From contig NZ_JARUBL010000001.1 of NCBI RefSeq assembly GCF_029626155.1, forward strand, positions 930,001 to 994,000: a DNA stretch of 64,000 bases, written 5' to 3'. Position numbers and translations under genes: made by a program. Of the stretch, positions 45,935 through 55,000 are shown in pieces. Positions within the stretch are counted from its first letter, which is position 1. Each line of letters begins with the position of its first letter. Below the pieces are notes generated by a model. The model was not told where the DNA came from. It worked only from the letters and a program-made list of their open reading frames with translations, and searched no databases. This DNA comes from Solwaraspora sp. WMMD1047. GTDB taxonomy: Bacteria > Actinomycetota > Actinomycetes > Mycobacteriales > Micromonosporaceae.

Positions 45935-46005
45935 CCTCGACCGGCCCTTACGGCGACCGGCCGTTCCTCGACCGGCCTTCCTCGACCGGCCCTCCTCGAC
46001 CGGGC
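45935..46005. repeat. Short repeats CCTCGACCGGCC between convergent genes
   Basis: Copies lie at 45935-45946, 45966-45977, 45980-45991 and, with one change, 45994-46005. The last three have a 14-bp period. They fill the gap between the DJ-1 operon and ppc, where no clean terminator hairpin is seen. Confidence 0.75.
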
Positions 46006-46019
46006 TTGCGGCGACTGGG

Positions 46020-48806
46020 TCAGCCGGTGTTGCGCATGCCGGCGGCGATGCCGTTGACGGTGGTGAGCAGGGCGCGCTCCAGGGCGGTGCCGTCGCCGGG
46101 GGCGCGCCGGCCACCCGGTGCGGTGGCGACCGCGCGGCCGGCGGCGCCGGAGTCGCGGTACTGCCGCAGCAGCGCCACCTGCAGGTGGTGCAGCGGCTCC
46201 AAGTAGGTGTCCCGGACGGCCAGGGTGCGCTGCAGCACCGGCGAGTTGTCCAGCAGCGCGGGAGAGGCGGTGATCGCCAACACCTCGCGCTTGGTCAACT
46301 CGTACTCCTCCTCGATGGTGGTGAAGATCGGCCGCAGCTGCGCCGGCACCAGCGTCTCCACGTAGCGGCGGGCGATGTTCAGGTCGGTCTTGGTCAACAT
46401 CATCTCGACGTTCGACAGGAACGTGCGGAAGAAGTGCCAGTTGCGGTGCATTTCGGCGAGCACGTCGGCCAGCCCGTCGGCGCGGGCGGCGGCCAGCCCG
46501 GTCCCGACCCCGAACCAGCCGGGCACGATCTGCCGGGTCTGGGTCCAGCCGAACACCCACGGGATGGCCCGCAGGCCGCCCAGCCCGGCGCCGGTGTTGG
46601 GCCGCTTCGCCGGCCGGGAGCCGATGTTCAGCGCTCCCAGCAGCTCGGTCGGCGTCGACGCCCAGAAGTACGCCGGCAGGTCCGGGTTCTCGACCAGCGA
46701 GCGGTACTGCCGGAACGCCGCCCCGGAGACCACGTCCATTGTGGCGTCCCAGCGTTCCAGCATCTCCATCGGCTGGCGCGGGGTGGTGTGCAGCAGCGTG
46801 CTCTGCAGCACGGCCGCGATCGTCAGCTCCAGGTTCTCCCTGGCCAGCGACGGGATCGTGTACTTGTCGGAGATCACCTCGCCCTGCTCGGTGACCTTGA
46901 TCGCGCCGTCCAGGGTGCCGTATGGCTGGGCCAGGATCGCCTCGTGCGTCGGGCCGCCGCCCCGGCCCACCGTGCCGCCCCGGCCGTGGAACAGCCGCAG
47001 CCGTACGTTGTGCCGGGCCGCCACGTCCCGCAGCGCCCGCTGCGCCTTGTGGATCGACCACTGCGAGGTGGTGATGCCGGCCTCCTTGTTGGAGTCGGAG
47101 TAGCCGAGCATCACCTCCTGCACGTCGCCCCGGGCGGTCACGATCGCCCGGTACGCCGGCAGCGACAGCATCTCGTCCAGCAGCTCACCACCGGCGTCCA
47201 GCTCTGCCGGGGTCTCCAGCAGCGGCACGAAGCCAATCCGGGCCCGGCCACTGTGCACGTCCACCAGCCCGGCCTCCCGGGCCAGCACCACGGCGGCCAG
47301 CACGTCGTCGACGCCGAGGGTCATCGAGACGATGTACGACTCGATCACCTCCGGCCCGTACCGCTGCTGGGCCTGCCGGATCGCGGCGAACACGTCGAAC
47401 GTCTTGCGGGCCGCCTCGGTCAACGGGGTGTCCGGGCTGGAGAGCGGCCGGCGCCCGGTCAGCTCGTCGGCGAGCAGCTTGGTCCGGTCCGCCCGGCTCA
47501 GCGCGGAGTAGTCGGAGACCTCGCCGACCCGGGCGTAGAGCTGCGCCAGCACGACGTGGTGCGCCTCGGCGTGCTCACGGACGTCCATCGTGGCGAGCTG
47601 CAGTCCGAACGCCGACACGGTGCGGATCGCCGACGCCAGCATCCCGACGGCGGTGAGCTGGCCGGCGTTGCGGGCCAGCGAGGCGCGCATCAGCTCCAGG
47701 TCGGCGACCACCTGCGCGGCGTCCAGGTAGTCCCGGCCGGGCACGTGCGCGGTGCCCTGCCGCAGCCGCAGCCGGGTGTTGGCCAGCTTGACCTTCATGC
47801 AGCGGGCCTTGAGCCGGTACGGCTCCTCGGCGTTGGTGCGCCGGAACCGGGCCGCCACCTCGGGCAGCGCGTCCAGGTCGGCGGCGAGGCTGGCGGAGAG
47901 GTCCAGCGACACCCCGCGCAGCCGCCGGGAGACCGACACCTCCCGGATCAGCGCGTCCAGCGCCTTCTCGGTGGCCTGGATGCCGTGTTCGTGCTGGATC
48001 AGCAGCACGTCGCCGGTGACCTTGGGGGTGACGAACGGGTTGCCGTCCCGGTCACCACCGATCCAGGTGCCGAAGGTCAGCGGCCGGGCGCTGGGGGCGG
48101 TCTCCACCCCGAGCGACCGCAGCGTGTTGGCCAGGTCGTCGAGCACCTGCGGGGCGGCCTCGTCGTAGAGGTCGCGCAGGTAGTAGATCGCGTTGCGGGC
48201 CTCGTCGGTCGGGTCCGGTCGGTCCAGCCGCAGCTCGTCGGTCTGCCAGAGCAGGTCGAGCAGCTCGGCCAGCCGCCGGTTGGCGGGCCCCTCGTCGGCG
48301 GCGCCGTAGAGGATCGCGGCGGCGGCCTCGGTGTCCAGCTCGTCGGCGATCGCGCGCAGCTTCGACAGGATGGAGCGCCGGGCCGCCTCGGTCGGGTGGG
48401 CGGTGAAGACCGGCCGGACGGCGAGCTTGCGGGCCGCCGAGGAGATCTCCTCCGGCGACACCCCGCGCTCGGCGATCAACCGGCCGGCCTGGTCCAGCCA
48501 GCCGCCCTGGGTGGCCCGCTGCCGGCGCAGGTCCCGGGACCGGTGCACCTGCTCGGTGATGTTGGCCAGGTGGAAGTAGGTGGAGAAGGCGCGGGCCAGC
48601 TTCGTACCGGTGGTGATGTCCATCGCGGCCAGCCGCTGCGCGGCGGCCTCGGCGTCGGAGCGGACCTGGGCCCGGATCTCCTCGACCAGGTCCAGCAGCG
48701 GCTTGCCCTCCTGCCGGGCCAGGGTCTGGCCGAGCAGGGTGCCCAGTCGCCGGATGTCCGCCCGCAGGGCGGCGTCGGGGCCGTCGTGGTCATGCTGGTC
48801 GGTCAC
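46020..48806 (-). CDS. ppc: Phosphoenolpyruvate carboxylase
   Basis: Replenishes oxaloacetate from PEP and bicarbonate, linking to the mdh, icd and sucCD genes of the window. 928 residues. Active-site blocks: [11 protein letters not shown] with the catalytic His, [24 protein letters not shown] with Lys, and the mobile loop [15 protein letters not shown]. The C-terminus ends in [11 protein letters not shown], as expected for the inhibitor-binding end. GTG start with GAGGAG 5' of it. Confidence 0.95.
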   Translation of the reverse strand: MTDQHDHDGPDAALRADIRRLGTLLGQTLARQEGKPLLDLVEEIRAQVRSDAEAAAQRLAAMDITTGTKLARAFSTYFHLANITEQVHRSRDLRRQRATQGGWLDQAGRLIAERGVSPEEISSAARKLAVRPVFTAHPTEAARRSILSKLRAIADELDTEAAAAILYGAADEGPANRRLAELLDLLWQTDELRLDRPDPTDEARNAIYYLRDLYDEAAPQVLDDLANTLRSLGVETAPSARPLTFGTWIGGDRDGNPFVTPKVTGDVLLIQHEHGIQATEKALDALIREVSVSRRLRGVSLDLSASLAADLDALPEVAARFRRTNAEEPYRLKARCMKVKLANTRLRLRQGTAHVPGRDYLDAAQVVADLELMRASLARNAGQLTAVGMLASAIRTVSAFGLQLATMDVREHAEAHHVVLAQLYARVGEVSDYSALSRADRTKLLADELTGRRPLSSPDTPLTEAARKTFDVFAAIRQAQQRYGPEVIESYIVSMTLGVDDVLAAVVLAREAGLVDVHSGRARIGFVPLLETPAELDAGGELLDEMLSLPAYRAIVTARGDVQEVMLGYSDSNKEAGITTSQWSIHKAQRALRDVAARHNVRLRLFHGRGGTVGRGGGPTHEAILAQPYGTLDGAIKVTEQGEVISDKYTIPSLARENLELTIAAVLQSTLLHTTPRQPMEMLERWDATMDVVSGAAFRQYRSLVENPDLPAYFWASTPTELLGALNIGSRPAKRPNTGAGLGGLRAIPWVFGWTQTRQIVPGWFGVGTGLAAARADGLADVLAEMHRNWHFFRTFLSNVEMMLTKTDLNIARRYVETLVPAQLRPIFTTIEEEYELTKREVLAITASPALLDNSPVLQRTLAVRDTYLEPLHHLQVALLRQYRDSGAAGRAVATAPGGRRAPGDGTALERALLTTVNGIAAGMRNTG

Positions 48807-48970
48807 CGTGCGCTCCTCACGAGAGTACGAAGGACGGCACTGTCCGACACCGTTGATCGTATCCGCGCGGCGCCTCGGTGGCGCACTGCCCCCGCGTTCA
48901 CATCTTGCGAATGACGCAGCCCACCTGGCCGATTGCCGACGCGAGTGGCGGTCGTCACTCCACCGCCGAA

Positions 48971-49198
48971 CTACCCGCCGTCCCGCTCCCGCACGAACAC
49001 TCCGGACCCCGGCCGCCCCTCGGTCAGCCCTTCGGTCCGCAGGATCAACATGGCGTTGCGGATCACCGTGTCGGAGACCTGGTACTCGGCCTTGAGCTGA
49101 CTGATCGACGGCAGCCTGTCGCCGGTTTTGAGCTGACCGGAGACGATCCGTTCCCGCAGCTCGCGGGCGACCCGCTCATAGGCGGCCTCATATGGCAT
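48971..49198 (-). CDS. Short GntR-type DNA-binding protein without effector domain
   Basis: 75 residues forming only a GntR winged helix: [25 protein letters not shown], then [18 protein letters not shown] and GSGVFVRE. There is no ligand-binding domain, so it may act constitutively or with a partner. GGGAG precedes the ATG. A very similar protein is coded at 49860-50084. Confidence 0.83.
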   Translation of the reverse strand: MPYEAAYERVARELRERIVSGQLKTGDRLPSISQLKAEYQVSDTVIRNAMLILRTEGLTEGRPGSGVFVRERDGG

Positions 49199-49412
49199 GA
49201 CAACTCCCTGGGTGGCACGCCAATGAGATCACGCCGCGACCTACTACCTGAAGTAGGCACTGACCAAGGGTGGGATCATGTCCTAGGTTGAACCGGAGCA
49301 GCCCGTCTGGGTGGTACCACTGGGCTTCTCGCGAACATCTTCAGTATTAGGCGGACCAGGGTGGAGTTGGCGCTCCGATCCCCGGGCCTTGACCGGGAAG
49401 GACCCCCGGCCC
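49199..49412. other. Gap between GntR gene and hypothetical gene
   Basis: 214 bp, less GC-rich than the genes. It holds the divergent promoters of the GntR gene and the hypothetical gene. No ORF or perfect inverted repeat is apparent. Confidence 0.35.
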
Positions 49413-49727
49413 ATGGACAAGCTATCGAATCCTGCCCACCCGCCGTGGTGCGGGCGCGGCCCGGACTGCGCCACCGCGCCGGGCTGGCACAACTCGGCCC
49501 TGCTGCCAGTGGCATCGCTCGGCGACGAGGTGATCCAGGTCGCGGCCGGGCTCTGGCAACTCGACGTCGAGTCGCCCTCCATTCCGGTTGGTGGCGTGCT
49601 GTTGGAGTTCACCCTTGGCGGTGATGTCGAGCGCTGGCCGATCGGCTTGATCCAGGCACTGTCCCTGGCGCGCCTGCTGCCCCGGCTACTCGGCCACGCC
49701 AACGCCACCCCTTCCCGCGCTGCCTGA
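49413..49727 (+). CDS. Small hypothetical protein with Cys/His-containing start
   Basis: 104 residues. The N-terminus (HPPWCGRGPDCATAPGWHNS) has two Cys and two His and could bind a metal; the rest is beta-rich with a hydrophobic C-terminal helix (LIQALSLARLLPRLL). I recall similar small proteins beside short GntR or helix-turn-helix genes in actinomycetes but cannot name a family. ATG 49413 is chosen over 49311 because the earlier residues look unlike protein. Confidence 0.65.
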   Translation: MDKLSNPAHPPWCGRGPDCATAPGWHNSALLPVASLGDEVIQVAAGLWQLDVESPSIPVGGVLLEFTLGGDVERWPIGLIQALSLARLLPRLLGHANATPSRAA

Positions 49728-49730
49728 CCA

Positions 49731-49814
49731 TGGAGGTCAAGATCGTCAGGACAATACGCACGCTTGGAGCCCGATTCGCGTGCTCAATGTCCTGATGAAC
49801 TTGACCTCCATCTG
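49731..49814. repeat. Long imperfect palindromic element
   Basis: The arms begin ATGGAGGTCAAGATCGTCAG on the plus strand and ATGGAGGTCAAGTTCATCAG on the minus strand and stay similar for about 35 nt with a few mismatches. Transcribed, it would make a long hairpin. It lies between the hypothetical gene and the second GntR gene and contains no ORF of its own. Confidence 0.75.
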
Positions 49815-49859
49815 GCGCAATGGGCGGCTGGCCGTGGGCCGGGCGGGGTGAATGGCTCG

Positions 49860-50084
49860 TTAGGCGCAAGCGATCTTTCGCACGTAGACGCCTTCGCCCT
49901 GCCGGCCCTCGATCAGCCCTTCCGCCTTGAGGATCATGAGCGCGGTGCGGACGGATCCGTAGGAGACGCCGTGCTCCTTGATCAGGCCCTGGGTCGTCGG
50001 CAACTGGTCTCCGGGCTTGAGCTGCCCGGACCGGATCTGGTCCCGGATGGCCGACGCCACCCGCTCGTACTTCGGTGTGTGCAA
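49860..50084 (-). CDS. Second short GntR-type DNA-binding protein
   Basis: 74 residues: YERVASAIRDQIRSGQLKPGDQLPT, VSYGSVRTALMILKAEGL, GEGVYVRK. Like its neighbour it is a bare winged helix. The start is TTG at 50084 with GGGAGA 5' of it; no ATG or GTG gives a complete domain. The pair probably arose by duplication, with the hypothetical gene between them. Confidence 0.82.
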   Translation of the reverse strand: MHTPKYERVASAIRDQIRSGQLKPGDQLPTTQGLIKEHGVSYGSVRTALMILKAEGLIEGRQGEGVYVRKIACA

Positions 50085-50150
50085 GGTGTCTCCCTGGCTC
50101 GCGTTGCCAAGTAGATCCGCTAGGCCGCGCCTGACTGGTCGGCCGCGTTG

Positions 50151-50711
50151 TCAGGGGCGGTCGAGGTGGTCGGCGGGGGCCGTGTTCAGGAGCCAGGCGA
50201 GCGGTAGCTTGCTGGCCACCTCGTACTCGCCGGTCGGGGCGAGCCGATTGAGGGTGACGGTCTGCGCGGCGTCCCGGTCGACGACCCAGTACCAGGGGAT
50301 CCCCGCGCGGGCGTACTCGTGCCGCTTCACCATCTCGTCCATCGTCTCCGACCCCGGAGACACGATCTCGACCACCAGTAGGAGCTCCGTGACCGCCAGC
50401 CAGACGCTGCGCGGCTGAGGACGGGACCAGAGGGTCAGGTCGGGAATCCGGCCCCCGTCACCGTCCGGCCCGGGGATGCGGACCCCGGCGGCCTGGAGCA
50501 CCTGCTCGGCCGGCCAACCCGCCGTGGCGAGCCACACCAACAGCCGGCTCGCGATCGCCGCGTGTTCCGAATCGGGTGGCGGCATTACGGACAACGCTCC
50601 CTGGGGGCTGGTCTCGTAACGGTGTCCGTGCGGATCGGCTGCGATCATCGCGGCGAGATCGTCGAGCGTCACGACGGACGGCATGTGCCTGCCGACAGCC
50701 TCCGCGCTCAT
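50151..50711 (-). CDS. Uma2-family putative endonuclease (DUF820)
   Basis: 186 residues. The restriction-like core shows Asp in GRIPDLTLW, Glu in LLLVVEIVSPGSETMD and the following Lys in VKRHEYARAGIPWYWVVD. That is the Uma2 pattern, a family abundant in multicellular bacteria whose biological role is not settled. The start ATG lies at 50711. It follows the second GntR gene by 66 nt on the same strand (upstream of it in transcription). Confidence 0.85.
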   Translation of the reverse strand: MSAEAVGRHMPSVVTLDDLAAMIAADPHGHRYETSPQGALSVMPPPDSEHAAIASRLLVWLATAGWPAEQVLQAAGVRIPGPDGDGGRIPDLTLWSRPQPRSVWLAVTELLLVVEIVSPGSETMDEMVKRHEYARAGIPWYWVVDRDAAQTVTLNRLAPTGEYEVASKLPLAWLLNTAPADHLDRP

Positions 50712-50776
50712 GTGGTCATCCTAACGGCCGGGCTGGTCGCACGAGGGGACCCGCAGCGCCCAGGCCCTGCTGTCCG

Positions 50777-50796
50777 GTGCCGGCTGGTGCCGGCAC
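50777..50796 (-). terminator. Hairpin after the lipoprotein dehydrogenase gene
   Basis: An 8-bp stem with loop TGGT (50777-50784 with 50789-50796) starts 2 nt after the stop at 50799. Confidence 0.55.
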
Positions 50797-50798
50797 GG

Positions 50799-51932
50799 TC
50801 AGCGGGCGGGGAAGCGGAGGATGCGGTCGTCGCCGTCGCGGAGGTCGCCCCGGCCGTCGGTGTTCGAGGTGGTCAGCCAGAGGGCGCCGTCGGGGGCGAC
50901 CGCGACCGTGCGCAGCCGGCCGTAGCGGTCGGTGAACTCGGCCGACGGCTCGCCGACTGGGTCGCCGGTCAGCGGGATGGTCCAGAGCCGCTCGCCGCGC
51001 AGCGCGGCCATGTACGCCGTCTCGCCCGCGATGGCCAGGCCGGACGGGGACGCCTCACGGGTGGGCCAGGTGACAAGCGGGTTGGTGTAGCGCCCGCCCT
51101 CGGTGTCACCTTCCCCCTCGACCTCGGGCCAGCCGTAGTTGCGGCCCGGCTCGATCAGGTTCAACTCGTCCACGTCGTTCTGCCCGAACTCGGTGGCGAA
51201 CAGCCGACCCTGCGCGTCCCAGGCCAGCCCCTGCACGTTGCGGTGGCCGAGGCTGTAGACCGGCGAGCCGGCGGTCGGGTTTCCGGGGGCCGGTTCGCCG
51301 TCCGGGGTCAACCGGAGGATCTTGCCGGCGGGGTCGTCGGCGTCCTGGGACCGCGACGTCCGGCCGGCGTCCCCGGTGCCCACGTAGAGCATGCCGTCCG
51401 GGCCGAACGCGATCCGGCCACCGTTGTGGTTGCCAGCCTTCGCGATGCCGTCGAAGACCACGTCCGGGCTGTCGTCGTCCAGGCTGAACCGGACGATCCG
51501 GTTGTCCTCCCGCGCCGTGAAGTAGGCGTACACCAGATTGTCCGAGGCGTAGTCGGGGGAGACCGCCAATCCCAGCAGGCCACCCTCACCGCCGGCCACC
51601 ACGCCCGGCACGTCGTACACCTGGCGGGGTTGTCCACCGCTCGGGGAGACCCGCAGGATCCGGCCGCTCTCCCGCTCGGCCACCAGCGCGTCGCCGTCGG
51701 GCAGGAAGGTCAGGCCCCACGGTACGTCGATCCCCTCCGCGACCACCTCGCCGGCGCCCAGATCCGGCGTCGCCGACGGGGTGCTCGGCGCCGTCGCCGT
51801 GACCACCGGGCCGGGCGTCGCAGTGGACCGGGCCGGCTCGGCGGGGTCGTCACCGCAGCTCGTCACCGCGCCGACCACGAGTAGCGCGGCGCACCCCCAC
51901 GCACTCCGCCTACCTGCGGTGCTGACTGCCAT
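50799..51932 (-). CDS. PQQ-dependent sugar dehydrogenase-like lipoprotein
   Basis: 377 residues. The lipobox VTSC follows a hydrophobic segment (WGCAALLVVGAV), so it is membrane-anchored outside. The rest is the six-bladed glucose/sorbosone dehydrogenase propeller: VPWGLTFLPDGDALVAER, GGEGGLLGLAVSPDY, the catalytic-His motif AGNHNGGRIAFGPDG, and SLGHRNVQGLAWD. Family enzymes use PQQ to oxidise aldoses. It follows the large ThuA/dehydrogenase gene beyond two hairpins, so it is probably a related but separate transcript. ATG 51932 follows GGAGGA. Confidence 0.87.
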   Translation of the reverse strand: MAVSTAGRRSAWGCAALLVVGAVTSCGDDPAEPARSTATPGPVVTATAPSTPSATPDLGAGEVVAEGIDVPWGLTFLPDGDALVAERESGRILRVSPSGGQPRQVYDVPGVVAGGEGGLLGLAVSPDYASDNLVYAYFTAREDNRIVRFSLDDDSPDVVFDGIAKAGNHNGGRIAFGPDGMLYVGTGDAGRTSRSQDADDPAGKILRLTPDGEPAPGNPTAGSPVYSLGHRNVQGLAWDAQGRLFATEFGQNDVDELNLIEPGRNYGWPEVEGEGDTEGGRYTNPLVTWPTREASPSGLAIAGETAYMAALRGERLWTIPLTGDPVGEPSAEFTDRYGRLRTVAVAPDGALWLTTSNTDGRGDLRDGDDRILRFPAR

Positions 51933-51985
51933 GGTGTCCTCCGAAGCTGGTCGATAGTCGGGCAAGCGCATCAGGAAAACCCGAA

Positions 51986-52006
51986 AGCCCGGCGAAAGGC
52001 CGGGCT
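51986..52006. terminator. Small hairpin upstream of the lipoprotein gene
   Basis: AGCCCGGC (51986-51993) and GCCGGGCT (51999-52006) with loop GAAAG. Confidence 0.45.
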
Positions 52007-52023
52007 GGTACGGGTACGGCGCA

Positions 52024-52065
52024 GCCGCCGGCAGTGGCCAGACCAACAATGCCACTGCCGGCGGC
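52024..52065 (-). terminator. Terminator after the ThuA/dehydrogenase gene
   Basis: A perfect 14-bp stem (52024-52037 with 52052-52065) and a 14-nt loop lie 15 nt after the stop at 52080. Confidence 0.75.
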
Positions 52066-52079
52066 GGCGCCCCTTCCTA

Positions 52080-55000
52080 CTACAACTCTCTTACCCGGAT
52101 GTCGCGGAATTCGATCACGTCGCTGTTGCCGTGGTTCTGCAGGCCGAGGAAGCCGCTGAGGAACTGGCGGGCGTCCGTCGGCGGGTCACCGGCCCGGGAG
52201 GACTGCTTGCCCGGGACGTTGTCGAACTCGTGGATCACCACCCCGTTGCGGATGATCGTGTAGTGCTGGCCGACCACCCGGAACTCGTAGTCGTTCCACT
52301 GGCCCTTCGGGGTGGCCCCGGCCCGGTCCAGCGTCAGCGGCGAGAAGTTGTAGACCGAGCCGGTCTTCTGCGACTCGCCCGTCTCCCCGTCGTAGATCTG
52401 GATCTCGTGGCCGCAGTAGATCGCCACCCACGCCTGCGACGTCCGGGCCGACCCGATCGTGCCGCAACTGCCCTCCGGCCGGTCCGCCAGCGGGATCCGC
52501 GGATCGGGGAACCGCACCAGCAGGCCGCTGTTGGCGCGTACCGCATCCGGTGAGATGTCCCGGAACTTCAGCCGGACCGAGTAGTCGGCGAACTCCTGAC
52601 CCGCGTACCAGAGCATGCCCAGCCCGCCGGCACTGCGGATCGAACCGTCCGGGCGCAGCCCGAACGAGCCGCCGGGCGCCTGCCGCCAGTCGGCGAGCGA
52701 GTACCCGGTCCCGTCGAAGATGTGCCGGTAGCCGGGGGTCCGACCGATCGGGGAGTCGGCGCCCGCCTGGCGCAGCGTCGCCGCCTCCGTCTCGTTGATG
52801 ATCCGCACCGCGGCCAGCAGGTCGACCACCTCGTCCAGGTGACTGGTGAACGAGCCCTGGTTCGGCCACGACCGCTCGTCGTCGATCAGGTCGTTGATCG
52901 TGCAACCGCCGCCGGCCTGCCGGTTCGGCACCCCGGTGTCGGTGTCGAGCAGCCGGACCGTCGGCCTGGTGTCGGCCGCCACGCAGCCGACGTTGACGTC
53001 GATGGTGTCGGTGACCACCTCGCCGTCGGCGTACGTCACCTTCAGGGTCGCCTGGAAGGTGCCGTACCGCTGGTAGGTGTGGGTGGGGTGGGCCTGGGTC
53101 GACGGCCGGCTGCCGTCGCCGAAGTCCCACTCCCAGGCCACCCCGCCGACCCGGGCGCTGGAGAACTCGACCCGCCGCGGCTCGCTCTGCGCGGCCGCCC
53201 GGGTGGTGGCCAGGCCCGGGTTCGGGGTGGCCGCCCCGCCCTGGTAGGTGATCCGGATCAGCTTCTGGTTGTTGTGCAGGGAGAAGAAGCCGCCGCCGTA
53301 GTCGAGCAGGTACAGCGCGCCGTCCGGGCCGAACTTGGCGTCCATCCAGTGGTCCAGCTGGGTGCCGCCGGTGCCGGCCTGGATGATCGCCCGCAGGTCC
53401 TCGCCGAGGGCGGGCGCCCCCTGCTCCGGCACGTTCGCCGGGTCGACGGTCACCGCCACCCGGTTGCCGGAGTTCGAGTAGTCCCCGATGAACCACTTGT
53501 TGTTCCAGTACGCCGGCCACGCCACCCCGCTGTCGGTGTCGACCTCGGAGCGCTGGTAGGTCGGCCCGTTCATCACGGCCTGACTGCCGCCGCGCAGGTA
53601 CGGCCGGGTGAACGTCTCCTGCCCGGTCACGTACGACGGCAGCCCGCTGCCGTCGGTCCGGGTCGGGTAGACCGGCCCGCCGCCCTGCGGCGAGAACCAG
53701 ATCATGTTGTCCCGGGCCGGCGGAATGTCGACCAGGCCGGTGTTGCGCGGCGACTCATTGCGCAGGTTGTCGCAGTCGTACCAGCCGGTCAGCACCGTCG
53801 CGTCGGTGTTGCTGCGGTCCCGGTACGGCTGCCGGTTGCCCATGCAGTAGGGCCAGCCCTGGTTGCCGGCCGAGGTGATGATGGTGGCGGTCTCGTACTT
53901 GGCCGGACCCAGTTCGGGGCTCGGGGCGCTGGCGTCCGGGCCGACCCAGGCCGCGGTCAGCCAGTCGTTCACCGGGTCCCAGGCGATCCGGGCGATGTTG
54001 CGGACCCCCATCACGTAGATCTCCGGCCGGGTCTTGCCGCCGCCCTCCTCGTTCCCGGTGAAGAGGTTCCCGTCCGGGATCGTGTACGAGCCGTCCGGCT
54101 CCGGGTGGATCCGCAGGATCTTGCCGTTCAGGTCGTTGGTGTTGCCGGAGGTACGGCGGGCGTCCTGGAACGAGACCCCCGCGTACTCCTGGGTCCAGTT
54201 GTTGCCGGAGTAGCCGCCGGAGCCGCCGGAGGAGTTGCTGTCGCCGGTGCCGACATACAGGTTGCCGGACTCGTCGAAGGTCATCCCGCCGCCGGCGTGG
54301 CAGCAGCTGTGGATCTGGGTGTCCCACTCCAGCAGGTCGACCCGGGTGCCCTGGTCGATGGTGTCGGTCGCGGCGTCGTAGGTGAACCGGGAGACGGTCC
54401 GCTTGCCGATCCGCTTCTCCCGGTCGATCGAGGAGTGCGGCATCCAGTAGACGTAGAACCAGCCGTTCTCCGCGAACGCCGGGTCCAGCGTCATACCGAC
54501 CAGGCCCTCCTCGTTCTTCACCAGTTCACCGCCGCTGCCCCGGTGACCCATCACCGGCAGCGTGGTGAGGAGCTTCACCTGCCGGGTACGCGGGTCCCAC
54601 TGGTGGATGGTGCCGCAGCCCAGGCCGACGTTCGGGTCGTCCCAGTTCACCACCGGCGCGGTCGGGCAGGCCGCCTTGCCGATGTAGAAGACCGTCCCGT
54701 CCGGTGCGATGGTCAGCCCGTGCGGCTCGCCGATCTGGTCGAGCTGGCCGGACTGGTTCGCCGCGGTCAGCCGTTCGGTCCGGTAGTTCGCGGCGATGCC
54801 GGCCTGGCAGTCGCCCCGGACCGTGCCGGCGGTCCAGCGGATCGCCCCCAGCAGGTGGTCGCGGAACCGGTCGTCGCTGGTGTAGCTGGCCTCGGTGCGG
54901 CCCATGCCCAGGTAGAAAGACCGGCCGCCGTCGTAGTCGCGGCACCAGGAGACCGGGTGGAACGGGCCGTTGCCGCTCAACCCCACCTGGTAGCTGGTCT

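Noticed and set aside
45636-48914. 1,092-residue plus-strand ORF
   Set aside because: Antisense to ppc, whose active-site motifs are intact on the minus strand.
50799-52055. Longer start for the lipoprotein dehydrogenase at 52055
   Set aside because: The extra residues run through the tandem hairpins and add no signal; ATG 51932 has a good Shine-Dalgarno and a complete lipoprotein signal.
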